Shown here: positions 16,688-24,995 of the stretch, one piece after another
Layout of the letters: every line of letters begins with the position of its first letter
Numbering within the stretch: the first letter of the stretch is position 1
Assembly (NCBI RefSeq): GCF_030317105.1
Contig: NZ_JASZYG010000028.1
Location: 1 to 60,218 of the forward strand
Length of the DNA stretch: 60,218 nucleotides
Reading direction: 5' to 3'
Source: Variovorax brevis
GTDB lineage: Bacteria > Pseudomonadota > Gammaproteobacteria > Burkholderiales > Burkholderiaceae_C
Program-made: the position numbers and the translations under genes
Notes under the pieces: model-generated
The model's input: only the letters and a program-made list of their open reading frames with translations
What the model was told of the DNA's origin: nothing
The model's database searches: none

Positions 16688-17789
16688 CTCAGTAGTCGAT
16701 AATTTAGGCTACAAAAGTCCCCCACTGCAATCGAATTGATGATCCAATAGCGCATGAAGCGAGATGGCCGCACGCTGGATCACAAGACGCTCGAAGAAAT
16801 TCGCCTGATGGCGGTGGAGCGAGTTCGCGATGGCGAGAAGCCTTCTGCGGTGATCGCCGCCTACGGCTTCAGCCGCACCACGATCTACAAATGGCTCCAG
16901 GCCTCGTCGGGTCGAGGCAAAGGCCTCAAGGCATTGCGCGGCACGCGCGGCACCGGCCGTCCGCGTACGCTAAGTAGCGCGCAGGAGCGCCAGGTGTTTC
17001 GTTGGATCAATGGACGCGACCCGCGCCAGTACGGACTTGACTTCGGGCTGTGGACACGCGCCATCGTCGTGGCGCTGATCGAGCAGAAGTTCGGCGCGAA
17101 GATGGGGGTGACGGCCGTCGGTGCATTGCTGGCCAAGCTCGGGCTGACCCCCCAGAAGCCGCTACAGCGCGCCTATCAGCGCGATCCTCAAGCCATCGAG
17201 CGCTGGCAGCGTGAAACCTACCCCGGCATCGCTGCGGCTGCCAAGCAAAGCGGGGGCGAAGTCTACTTCTGGGACGAATCGGGCTTTCGCGCCGACGCCG
17301 TGCACGGCAAGACCTGGGCGCCCAAGGGCAAGACCCCCGTCATCGAGCGGCCCGGCCAACGCCAGTCGGTCTCAGCGGCCTCGGCTGTCAACGCCAGAGG
17401 CGGCTTCTGGTTCGCGACTTACCAGGGTGCGTTGAATGCCGAACTGTTCATCGAATTGCTCAAGAAGATGATGAAGGGTCGCAGCAAGCCGGTGCACCTG
17501 GTGGTCGACGGGCTGCCGGCTCACAAGAAAGCCAACGTGCGCGAGTACATCGAGTCCACCGGCGGCCAGCTGAGCATGCACATCCTGCCGGGCTACGCAC
17601 CGGAGCTGAACCCGGACGAGCTGGTGTGGAGTCACGTCAAGCGCACCGGCGTGGCGCGCAATCCGTTGCGAGCGGGGGAGAAGCTCGAGATCCGCATCGA
17701 CCAGCAGCTGCGCGACATGCAGAAGAATCGCAGACTTGTCCGATCATTCTTCCAAACGCCTTCTGTCGCCTATATTTCTGACTGCTGAG
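16688..17789 (+). mobile_element. IS630-family element, intact
   Basis: The inverted ends ctcagtagtcgataatttag (16688) and ctcagcagtcagaaatatag (inward from 17789) are flanked by the TA dinucleotide at 16686-16687 and 17790-17791, as expected of IS630 target duplication. The transposase stop codon lies inside the right end. The element sits just outside the broken rve-type transposase gene. Confidence 0.9.
16754..17788 (+). CDS. IS630-family transposase
   Basis: A 344-residue single-frame transposase. The N-terminal helix-turn-helix (KPSAVIAAYGFSRTTIYKWL) is followed by the DDE domain: VYFWDESGFRAD (Asp), LVVDGLPAHKKA (Asp) and LPGYAPELNPDELVWSHVK (Asp/Glu region). All catalytic motifs are present and the frame is complete, so it may be active. 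Confidence 0.93.
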   Translation: MKRDGRTLDHKTLEEIRLMAVERVRDGEKPSAVIAAYGFSRTTIYKWLQASSGRGKGLKALRGTRGTGRPRTLSSAQERQVFRWINGRDPRQYGLDFGLWTRAIVVALIEQKFGAKMGVTAVGALLAKLGLTPQKPLQRAYQRDPQAIERWQRETYPGIAAAAKQSGGEVYFWDESGFRADAVHGKTWAPKGKTPVIERPGQRQSVSAASAVNARGGFWFATYQGALNAELFIELLKKMMKGRSKPVHLVVDGLPAHKKANVREYIESTGGQLSMHILPGYAPELNPDELVWSHVKRTGVARNPLRAGEKLEIRIDQQLRDMQKNRRLVRSFFQTPSVAYISDC

Positions 17790-17914
17790 TAATTGTCGCT
17801 GGCCAGGCCGGCCGAGATGAAGCAAGCTCCGATGCTTACAAAGCTATGGCAAACACTGGTTATTGCAGCAAGAAGCCACCGGCGACGACAACAGGAGCGG
17901 GCCAACTCACGGAG

Positions 17915-18334
17915 TCAGTCTCGCCGCGTGCATAGCCACGCGCGAATGTCACGTACTCGCCAAGCCGTCACTCCCTCGCTCAGCTTGACGGGTTTGGGAA
18001 ACCTGCCGTCAGCAACCATGTGCCACAACGTCGAAGAGGAGAAAGGAAGGAGCCCTTGCGCGTTTCGTCGCCTCGGCGTCCGGACCAGATCTGCTAATCG
18101 AAGGAATGCATCATCGGAAAGCTTATCGAACCAGTCAGATTGAGCGACTGCCGATGACGGCCGCGCGTTGATCAGAGTCTGTTTTGCCTCGACAGCGGCA
18201 CGCTCCTTTTCCACTTCATGAATTTCGCGGGCGCATTCTTCAACCTCGCTGCGCAGAAAGTCCAGACATCGACGCAAGAAGGCCATCTCACGCCCTAGCA
18301 GTTGAGACTTGAGTTCGTTCGCGTTTCCGTTCAT
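17915..18334 (-). CDS. AlpA-like DNA-binding protein with N-terminal coiled coil
   Basis: 139 residues. Residues 1-55 are a charged coiled coil (FLRRCLDFLRSEVEECAREI). The C-terminal 60 residues (LPFSSSTLWHMVADGRFPKPVKLSEGVTAWRVRDIRAWL) match the AlpA/excisionase-like winged helix-turn-helix group, usually regulators in prophages and integrative elements. A strong Shine-Dalgarno site (gggaggtc) precedes the ATG. It is divergent from the dpd operon with a 386-bp shared upstream region. A role as dpd regulator or as a remnant of an integrative element is inference. Confidence 0.75.
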   Translation of the reverse strand: MNGNANELKSQLLGREMAFLRRCLDFLRSEVEECAREIHEVEKERAAVEAKQTLINARPSSAVAQSDWFDKLSDDAFLRLADLVRTPRRRNAQGLLPFSSSTLWHMVADGRFPKPVKLSEGVTAWRVRDIRAWLCTRRD

Positions 18335-18617
18335 TTGACCTCCCAGACAACGAGAAGCAGTTGAGTTCGAGGCGGCACCTCTTCTAGTGGTGTCGTCGCA
18401 AGTTACTTCATCTTCCTGACCGTCGAGCGGCTTCCACTGCCGGACTTGCGCTGAAGGTCATCCAGTCCCCGCGCGCGAGTCGCACCCTCCGACTGCGCGT
18501 GCGCAAGCAGGCTTGCCTGGCGGGTGAGTTGATCGCGAAACTCACGATCAGGGTGCCTGCACAGGCAACGCCGATCGCACGGCAGCACGTCGAACAAACA
18601 AGCCATTCTGAAGTAAG

Positions 18618-18692
18618 AATAACTGCAGTTTACTGGAATACTGGTTACGAAAATAACTGCAATTACAGGTCCTTCGACGCTACAATAACTGC
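18618..18692 (+). promoter_or_regulatory. Three AATAACTGC repeats and candidate promoter of the dpd modification operon
   Basis: aataactgc occurs at 18618-18626, 18652-18660 and 18684-18692, spaced 34 and 32 bp (about three helical turns). The first copy includes the palindrome aactgcagtt (18621-18630). The third overlaps tacaat (18681-18686), a good -10 hexamer, 35 bp before the dpdC ATG; the -35 (tgcaat at 18658) is poor. Repeats over the -10 would suit a repressor. The binding protein is not known; the divergent AlpA-like protein is a candidate. Confidence 0.55.
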
Positions 18693-18720
18693 GACTCAAG
18701 ACTCTTTGCACACGCCCGTC

Positions 18721-19650
18721 ATGATTGAACGGTTCGGAATCATCACGAACTGCACCGCCCGCAAACGTGCAGTCGAACCGGTGGCACGACTCAAGCCGGC
18801 TCAACTGACGGGCGGCGCCGCGCTCGTGGCCGACCGCTGGCTGTGCGCCACCGCGAACACCGAGGCAGCGACCACCGCAGGGGAACTCTACGTGGGTCGC
18901 GCCATGTCCGAAAGCAAGGCTGTCGCGACCCATCTAGCTGCATCGCTGCATGTGGTCTCGGCTGGTCTGGGCCTCGCCGCCCAAGATGATCCCGTCCCGA
19001 ACTACGACATGACCGTCGCAACCGGTGTCGGTTCTCTGGCCCCGGCGCTCGCGCAAGCAGGATCTGGCACGTCGGACTGGTGGCAAGAACTGAATGCCCG
19101 CAAAGGAACGCCACTGCCCTTGAGCCAACTGGTCAATCGATCCAAGAGCACTCGCTTCCTGATCGCCCTGCCCTCAGCCTACGTCGCAATGCTGGAGCGC
19201 GATCTGGCGCACATACAGGACAAGTCGCTCGATCGCCTGCGTATCTTCACCTCAGCCAGCGGCGCCAAGTCTGTCGCCCCTCGTCTGCAGTCCTGCGTCT
19301 TGCCTTATGACGAGCGCCTTGAGGGACTCAAGGGATACGCCGGCACACGCTCGGACTTTCCGCAGCGGGCGATGCGCCACTTTGTGGAGCAGATTCAAGG
19401 TCACGCCATGGACGCCGAGCTTGCCAAGGAGGCGGTCCGCCAGGCGTTGAATCTCCTCAAAAAGCCTCTGATTCCAGCGCGTGTCCGTAAGACGGATGCG
19501 GAAATCCTGGACCTCATCCGCACTCAGTGGTGCACCTACGCAGGCAGTTCCTCGCGCCTGCATCGCTACCTCCGAGACACCGCCCTTGTCGCCTGCGAAC
19601 AGGCACGGTTCGGTGGTCTATGGCGCCAAGTCAAGACCGAGATTCAATGA
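18721..19650 (+). CDS. dpdC: DpdC-like protein (YaaA/DUF328-related), 7-deazaguanine DNA modification
   Basis: 309 residues from the ATG at 18721. The N-terminal half has the pattern of the DUF328/YaaA-related group: ITNCTARKR at the start, then LYVGRAMSESKAVA and HVVSAGLGLAAQDDPVPNYD. In known dpd systems DpdC converts the inserted preQ0 base to the amido form (dADG). It is the first gene of the operon, and its stop overlaps the next start (ATGA). Identification rests on the fold motifs and its place in the dpd cluster; no catalytic residues are established. An upstream in-frame extension to 18499 crosses the promoter region and is not likely to be translated. Confidence 0.75.
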   Translation: MIERFGIITNCTARKRAVEPVARLKPAQLTGGAALVADRWLCATANTEAATTAGELYVGRAMSESKAVATHLAASLHVVSAGLGLAAQDDPVPNYDMTVATGVGSLAPALAQAGSGTSDWWQELNARKGTPLPLSQLVNRSKSTRFLIALPSAYVAMLERDLAHIQDKSLDRLRIFTSASGAKSVAPRLQSCVLPYDERLEGLKGYAGTRSDFPQRAMRHFVEQIQGHAMDAELAKEAVRQALNLLKKPLIPARVRKTDAEILDLIRTQWCTYAGSSSRLHRYLRDTALVACEQARFGGLWRQVKTEIQ

Positions 19651-20786
19651 AAACCCACAAGGTTGCCGCCAAGAAAGAGATCGTCATCCGGGCGCTGCAC
19701 ACGACGCAGGGCCAAGGGTTGGACGTCTACGCCTTCTTTATCAAGGGCGCCGACATCGTCCGGGTGGCCGACATTTCCCGCGTCGATCGGGATGATTCCG
19801 ACGCATTGAAGGGCTTCCAGCGCCCTGAGATTCGCAGCCACGTGAGGGGGATCGTCGACTACCTCAACCAAGGTGACGTGCTGTTCCCCAACGCCATCAT
19901 CCTGGCCATGTCCCCCCAGGTGCGCTTCACCGGTTCGCGCGGCACGCGTCCCGCCGGGGACGAGGGCTTGGCGCAAGCCGGCACTTTGACCATTCCGATC
20001 AATGAAGCCGGTCAACGGGTGGCCTGGATCGTCGACGGTCAACAAAGGTCCTTGGCGCTCGCGCAGGTCACGAACCGCAATGTCGCCGTGCCGGTAGTGG
20101 GCTTCGTCTCGGACAGCTTGGACTTGCAACGCCAACAGTTCATCCTGGTGAACAAGGCGCGCCCCCTGCCCTCTCGACTCATCAACGAGTTGCTGCCGGA
20201 GACCAGCGGCATCCAACTGCCTAAGGACCTGAGTGCCCGCAAGGTTCCCTCCGAGATCTGCAATCTTCTCAATCGGGATTCCGAATCCCCGTTCTTCAAG
20301 CTGATCAAGCGTCCGTCCGATCGCAGTGATGCTGCGGCCATCGTCACCGACACCGCGGTGATCACGATGATCCGCAACAGCATGAACAATCCACTGGGCG
20401 CCTTGGCGCCCTACAAGGCGAGTGCGCGCGACGGAGCTGACGTGGAGTCAATGTATCGACTTCTCATCAACTTCTGGACCGCCGTCAAAACCGTCTTTCC
20501 AGACGCCTGGGGCAAGGACCCGCGCCACAGTCGCCTCATGCACTCGGCCGGCATCGAAGCGATGGGCGTGCTCATGGATCGCATCTATGCGCGCTTCTCG
20601 GACGCCGATGGCACATACGAAGCGGTCAAAAAGGAACTTGAACGCGTCGCGCCCGCATGCCGATGGACCAAGGGCACCTGGGACACGCTGGGCGTGGCTT
20701 GGAACGAGATTCAAAGCACGCCACGCGACATCAAAAAGCTACAGGACGCACTCGTGCGTGCGTACACAACCAGCCCCTCGAAATGA
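19647..20786 (+). CDS. dpdB: DGQHR-domain protein, DpdB-like paralogue 1
   Basis: 379 residues. The signature VDGQQRSLAL near residue 128 and FILVNKARPLPSRLINELLP identify the DGQHR family (related to DndB and ParB-like proteins). In dpd systems DpdB is an ATPase that works with DpdA in exchanging guanine for preQ0 in DNA. It starts at the ATG overlapping the dpdC stop and ends overlapping dpdA by ATGA. It is homologous to the gene at 22078-23154 over nearly the whole length but has an insert after LAMSPQVRFTGSRG. The presence of two such genes is unusual. Confidence 0.85.
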   Translation: MKTHKVAAKKEIVIRALHTTQGQGLDVYAFFIKGADIVRVADISRVDRDDSDALKGFQRPEIRSHVRGIVDYLNQGDVLFPNAIILAMSPQVRFTGSRGTRPAGDEGLAQAGTLTIPINEAGQRVAWIVDGQQRSLALAQVTNRNVAVPVVGFVSDSLDLQRQQFILVNKARPLPSRLINELLPETSGIQLPKDLSARKVPSEICNLLNRDSESPFFKLIKRPSDRSDAAAIVTDTAVITMIRNSMNNPLGALAPYKASARDGADVESMYRLLINFWTAVKTVFPDAWGKDPRHSRLMHSAGIEAMGVLMDRIYARFSDADGTYEAVKKELERVAPACRWTKGTWDTLGVAWNEIQSTPRDIKKLQDALVRAYTTSPSK

Positions 20787-22081
20787 AGTTCTTGTATTCC
20801 GACACGCAGGACTACGTCGATCCGGCGTACGACTTTATCAACGACCGCAACGCGCCCAAGCGCGAGCGCTATTGGGGCGACATGTACGCCCATGAGTTGA
20901 TGAAACCCGCCCCCTACGACGGCCTGCTGGTCTCCATGAGCGCCATCCGCCAAGCCGACGGCGTCGCCTCCTCCAAGGTGCGCTACTCCACCAAGGAAGA
21001 GCAACGCATGCTGCGCGATGGAGCACGCAAGTTCCTGCGTTATGACGGCCCTCAGTTCAAGGACTGCATGCTCATGGGCGACTGCGGCGCCTTCGCCTAT
21101 GTCGAGCATGAAAAGCCTGCCTACTCCCCCGAAGAAGTCGTCGAGTTCTATACCGAGGCCGGGTTCACTCACGGCGTGTCCCCTGACCACATCATCTTCG
21201 ACTGTGACCTGAGCAATCCCTCGCGGTCCACGATGCCCGAGGCCACGCAAAAGCGCTTTGACATCACACAAGAGAACGCCAAGGCTTTTCTCAAGCTCAC
21301 GAAGAAGGAGGGCTATCCCTTCGAACCCATGGGCGCCGTCCAAGGCTGGTCGCCTAAAAGCATGGCCGATGCGGCCGTGAAGCTCGAAAAGATGGGCTAT
21401 CAATACCTCGCCATCGGCGGCTTGGTGCCATTGCGGGTGGACGCCATCCACGTCGTGTTGCGTGCTCTTAGGGACGCCATCAAACCGGAAACCAAGATCC
21501 ACCTACTTGGATTTGCCAAGGCGGACCAGATCCAAGAGTTCACCGGATACGGCATTACGAGTTTCGATTCCACGTCACCCCTGATTCGGGCGTTTAAAGA
21601 CAACAAGTCCAACTACTACATGGGCTCGCAAGATGGACCAGGGCTGGACTACTACACGGCCATCCGAATCCCACAAGCCATCGAAAACACGCGCCTTGTC
21701 CAAGGTATCAAGCGAGGCATCTTCAGCGCTGAAGACTTGCAGAGACGTGAGCAGAAGGCGCTCAACGCCCTTCGCAACTTCGACCAAGGTCAGGAGACCG
21801 CAGCCAAGACCCTGACGGCCGTCATGGACTACCACCGCTTCCTGGTTGAGGGCGAGTCGGAAGACACCGCCAAGCAAGAGAAAGAACTCTCCAAGATGAA
21901 GGAGTTGGTTGGGCGCACGCTGCAGGACGCGCCTTGGAAACGATGCGCCTGTGACGTGTGCCGTGCCGTCGGCGTCGAGGTGATCATTTTCCGGTCCAGC
22001 AATCGCAACAAGCGCCGCGGCTTCCACAACCTGGGCGTCTATCACAAGCACCTACAAACCACCATGGAGAACGCAGAGTGA
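20783..22081 (+). CDS. dpdA: DpdA, TGT-like DNA-guanine transglycosylase
   Basis: 432 residues. Relative of tRNA-guanine transglycosylase that replaces guanine with preQ0 in DNA. Visible features: MLMGDCGAFAYV (substrate-pocket Asp), the AIGGLVPLR glycine-rich block, GITSFDSTSPL with the likely nucleophilic Asp, and a zinc site at the C-terminus (CACDVC with a distal His in GFHNLGVYH). It is flanked on both sides by DGQHR genes and overlaps both by 4 bp (ATGA at the start, GTGA at the end), so subunits are probably made in linked amounts. The start at 20783 is set by the overlap. Confidence 0.95.
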   Translation: MKFLYSDTQDYVDPAYDFINDRNAPKRERYWGDMYAHELMKPAPYDGLLVSMSAIRQADGVASSKVRYSTKEEQRMLRDGARKFLRYDGPQFKDCMLMGDCGAFAYVEHEKPAYSPEEVVEFYTEAGFTHGVSPDHIIFDCDLSNPSRSTMPEATQKRFDITQENAKAFLKLTKKEGYPFEPMGAVQGWSPKSMADAAVKLEKMGYQYLAIGGLVPLRVDAIHVVLRALRDAIKPETKIHLLGFAKADQIQEFTGYGITSFDSTSPLIRAFKDNKSNYYMGSQDGPGLDYYTAIRIPQAIENTRLVQGIKRGIFSAEDLQRREQKALNALRNFDQGQETAAKTLTAVMDYHRFLVEGESEDTAKQEKELSKMKELVGRTLQDAPWKRCACDVCRAVGVEVIIFRSSNRNKRRGFHNLGVYHKHLQTTMENAE

Positions 22082-23154
22082 CCAAATTCAAGTTCACGGC
22101 CATCCGGGCACGTCAGGCCGACGGCCATGACGTGTTTTCCTTTGCTGCCACCCCCCAGCAGGTTCTCGCTTTCTCGGAGATCGAGCGCGTCGGCCGCCAG
22201 GACGACGGTCAACTAAAGGGCTTCCAGCGTCACCAGATCGCCTCGCACATCAAAGAGATCCGCGACTACTTCGTACGCGACGATGCTCTGCTGCCCAACG
22301 CCGTGATCATCGCCTTCATCGATGGCATCAAGGCCAAGGACCGTAGCAATGGCACCGTGGAACTTGAGATTGACGCAACGAAGGCCAAACCTGGTTTTGT
22401 GGTTGATGGTCAACAGCGCCTCAGCGCCCTCTCGGGCATCGACAAGCCGGGCTTTCAAGTGTTCGTGTCGGCGCTGCTGTGCAAGGACTACAACGAGTTG
22501 CGTCAGCAGTTTGTTCTGATCAACAACACTCGGCCGCTGCCCAAGACCCTGATCTATGAACTGTTGCCGACTGTCGAGGGATTGCCTGAGCGCTTCACCG
22601 CTCGCAAGTTTTCCGCACGTATCGTTGACCGCTTGAACTTCACGCGTTCTTCGGCGCTGTTCAGCGAAATCCGCCAGCACACCAATCCCAAGGGCGTCAT
22701 CAGCGATACTGCCATGCAGCGTCTGATCATGAATTCGGTCTCGGATGGTGCAATCCGCGACTTCATTCGAATGGACGACTACGAAGAGCGTGCCTTTCAG
22801 CTTGTCAATGAGTACTTCGAAGCCATCCGAACGGTATTTGGTTCCCAGTGGATAGGAATGACGCCACGCACTTCGCGCCTCAAGCATGGGGCCGGGATTG
22901 TTGCAATGGGCTTCGTAATGGAGTTGCTCTACTCGGCGGAAGGCGCAACAACGCGCGAGCAATTCGAACGAGCCTTGCGCTTGATCAAGCCGTACACCGC
23001 GTGGACCAGCGGCCAGTGGAATTTCGGCAACGATGACATTTGCCCGTGGAACGGCATCCAGAACACGCCTGGCGATATCGATGCTTTGGCAAATCACCTT
23101 GTGCGCTTGACCAAGCGCGAACTTCGCAAGCCTCGCCGCGTCGCAAACGGCTAA
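22078..23154 (+). CDS. dpdB: DGQHR-domain protein, DpdB-like paralogue 2
   Basis: 358 residues, GTG start overlapping the dpdA stop. Motif VDGQQRLSAL near residue 108, then FVLINNTRPLPKTLIYELLP. It has the same C-terminal design as paralogue 1 (SRLKHGAGIVAMGFVMELLY; WNGIQNTPGDI). In position it corresponds to the usual dpdB, directly after dpdA. Whether the two paralogues form a heteromer or act at different steps cannot be told from sequence. queC follows after 5 bp. Confidence 0.88.
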   Translation: MTKFKFTAIRARQADGHDVFSFAATPQQVLAFSEIERVGRQDDGQLKGFQRHQIASHIKEIRDYFVRDDALLPNAVIIAFIDGIKAKDRSNGTVELEIDATKAKPGFVVDGQQRLSALSGIDKPGFQVFVSALLCKDYNELRQQFVLINNTRPLPKTLIYELLPTVEGLPERFTARKFSARIVDRLNFTRSSALFSEIRQHTNPKGVISDTAMQRLIMNSVSDGAIRDFIRMDDYEERAFQLVNEYFEAIRTVFGSQWIGMTPRTSRLKHGAGIVAMGFVMELLYSAEGATTREQFERALRLIKPYTAWTSGQWNFGNDDICPWNGIQNTPGDIDALANHLVRLTKRELRKPRRVANG

Positions 23155-23159
23155 CCACC

Positions 23160-23864
23160 ATGAACTCCAAAGCTCTTGTCCTTTTCTCTGGTGGCCAGGA
23201 CTCCACCACCTGCCTCGCATGGGCACTGGAACGCTACGCCCATGTCGAAACGATTGGCTTTGACTACGGTCAGCGCCACGTCGTCGAACTCGAATGCCGA
23301 AAAACGGTGCTTGAGCGCTTGCGCTCGCGCTTCCCTCATTGGGCGCCGAAGTTGGGCGAAGACCACATGCTCGACCTGGCGGTACTGGGCCAAGTCAGCG
23401 ATACCGCTTTGACCCAAGATAAGGCCATCGCGTTTGACAAAAGCGGCTTACCCAACACCTTTGTTCCCGGTCGCAATCTGCTGTTCTTTACATTTGCAGC
23501 TACCGTCGCTTACCGCCGCGGCCTCGAAGTCTTAGTCGGCGGGATGTGCGAGACCGACTACTCCGGTTACCCCGACTGCCGCGACAACACCCTCAAGTCG
23601 CTGCAAGTAGCCATGAGCTTGGGCCTCGATTCCCCCATGGTCGTCGAAACGCCTCTGATGTGGCTCGACAAAGCAGCCACGTGGGAGATGGCGCGCAAAC
23701 TCGGCGGCCAGACGCTGGTGGAACTGATCCAGCAAGACACGCACACCTGCTACAAGGGCGATCGCTCCAAACAACACGACTGGGGCTTCGGATGCGGCGA
23801 CTGCCCCGCCTGTGAGTTGCGCAGCAAGGGCTACACAGCCTTTGCGGAAAAGGCCGGGGCATGA
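23160..23864 (+). CDS. queC: QueC, 7-cyano-7-deazaguanine (preQ0) synthase
   Basis: 234 residues, normal length. The PP-loop SGGQDSTTCL at the N-terminus binds ATP, and the C-terminal zinc site is GCGDCPACELR. QueC turns 7-carboxy-7-deazaguanine into preQ0 with ammonia and ATP. Here preQ0 would feed DpdA as well as tRNA queuosine synthesis. It starts at the ATG at 23160 and overlaps queE by ATGA. It has no fused amidotransferase domain. Confidence 0.96.
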   Translation: MNSKALVLFSGGQDSTTCLAWALERYAHVETIGFDYGQRHVVELECRKTVLERLRSRFPHWAPKLGEDHMLDLAVLGQVSDTALTQDKAIAFDKSGLPNTFVPGRNLLFFTFAATVAYRRGLEVLVGGMCETDYSGYPDCRDNTLKSLQVAMSLGLDSPMVVETPLMWLDKAATWEMARKLGGQTLVELIQQDTHTCYKGDRSKQHDWGFGCGDCPACELRSKGYTAFAEKAGA

Positions 23865-24496
23865 CGTACAGCGTCAAAGAGATCTTCTACACGCTGCAAG
23901 GTGAAGGAGCCAACGCCGGGCGGCCGGCGGTGTTTTGTCGCTTTGCGGGGTGCAACTTGTGGAGCGGGCGAGAAGAGGACCGGGCAAGCGCGACCTGCAC
24001 GTTCTGCGATACAGATTTCGTTGGAACAGATGGCGACGGTGGAGGCAAGTTCCGCACCGCCGACGAATTGGCCAACGCCATTGAAGTGAGTTGGCCCTCC
24101 GGCAAGAAGCAGCACCGTTTCGTAGTGCTGACAGGCGGAGAACCCCTTCTTCAGGTCGATGGGCCCTTGGTGGCTGCCCTGCACAACAAGGGCTTCACCA
24201 TCGCCATGGAAACCAACGGCACCCTCGTTCCACCCGAGGGCATCGACTGGCTGTGCGTCAGCCCCAAAGCCGACGCGAAACTCGCTGTCCGCTCAGGCCA
24301 GGAACTCAAGTTGGTGTACCCCCAGCCTGGGGTTGACCCAGCACAGTTCGCGGCACTGGACTTCGAGAACCACTACCTGCAACCGATGGACGGCCCAGAC
24401 CGGGCGGTCAATACCGCCAAGGCCATCGAGTATTGCCAGCAAAACCCTCAGTGGAATCTGAGCGTACAGACTCACAAGATGATAGGCATCCGATGA
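23861..24496 (+). CDS. queE: QueE, 7-carboxy-7-deazaguanine synthase (radical SAM)
   Basis: 211 residues. The N-terminal KEIFYTLQGEGANAGRPAVFCRF is the QueE signature. The radical-SAM cysteines appear as CRFAGCNLW and CTFCDTDF. VLTGGEPLLQ is the glycine-rich SAM-binding block. It makes CDG from carboxytetrahydropterin. ATGA overlaps on both sides put it in one coupled unit with queC and queD. Confidence 0.96.
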   Translation: MTYSVKEIFYTLQGEGANAGRPAVFCRFAGCNLWSGREEDRASATCTFCDTDFVGTDGDGGGKFRTADELANAIEVSWPSGKKQHRFVVLTGGEPLLQVDGPLVAALHNKGFTIAMETNGTLVPPEGIDWLCVSPKADAKLAVRSGQELKLVYPQPGVDPAQFAALDFENHYLQPMDGPDRAVNTAKAIEYCQQNPQWNLSVQTHKMIGIR

Positions 24497-24939
24497 TTTA
24501 CGAACTGAGCCAGAAGTTCTTCTTCGACGCTGCCCATACGCTGAATCGCAACATCGACGCAGCAGGCAGTCGGCGCATTCACGGCCACACCTACCACGCG
24601 GAGGTCTCCCTCATTGGTGAGCCCGATGCCAAATCCGGCATGCTCCAAGATCTCGGCAGCTTACGCCGAAACATCGAGGCCGTCCGAGAACTCCTCGATC
24701 ACCAGTTCCTGGACGATGTCCCAGACCTCGGCCCTGCAACCCTGGAGAACCTCTGCAAGTTCATCTTCACCAACCTGGTCGCTCGATGCCCGCACTTGGT
24801 GGCCGTATCCGTGGAGCGCCCCGCGAGTGGGGACAAGTGTGTTCTGCGCAAAGAGCGCCTCGTCCTCCCCTCCGCGGAGCGCAACGTCCAGCGACCTGAA
24901 GGCACATTCGTTTCAGAAGCTTCCGCGTCAGGGACTTGA
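24493..24939 (+). CDS. queD: QueD-like 6-carboxytetrahydropterin synthase, active-site Cys replaced by Ser
   Basis: 148 residues. Zinc-binding His15 (FFDAAHTL), His30 and His32 (RIHGHTYH) are present, as are LLDHQFLDD and VSVERP, which hold the conserved Asp/His and Glu. The residue four before the first His of HGH, where QueD of E. coli has its catalytic Cys, is Ser26 (AAGSRRIHGH). The protein may use another residue, act differently, or be a QueD subtype. The start overlaps queE by ATGA. It is the last gene of the operon, 56 bp from the convergent dpdD. Confidence 0.9.
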   Translation: MIYELSQKFFFDAAHTLNRNIDAAGSRRIHGHTYHAEVSLIGEPDAKSGMLQDLGSLRRNIEAVRELLDHQFLDDVPDLGPATLENLCKFIFTNLVARCPHLVAVSVERPASGDKCVLRKERLVLPSAERNVQRPEGTFVSEASASGT

Positions 24940-24995
24940 CCGAAGGTCACACTCCCACATTGAAGTCACTTGGCAGAATTCTTTCCCCCTTCCGA

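Noticed and set aside
18618..18692. AATAACTGC boxes as plasmid iterons or a CRISPR array
   Set aside because: Only three short copies with unrelated spacers of about 24 bp, and no replication or Cas gene nearby; an operator is the simpler reading.
18403..18933. Minus-strand ORF of 176 codons upstream of dpdC
   Set aside because: It covers the AATAACTGC repeats and promoter region and the start of dpdC on the other strand; composition and sequence show no domain.
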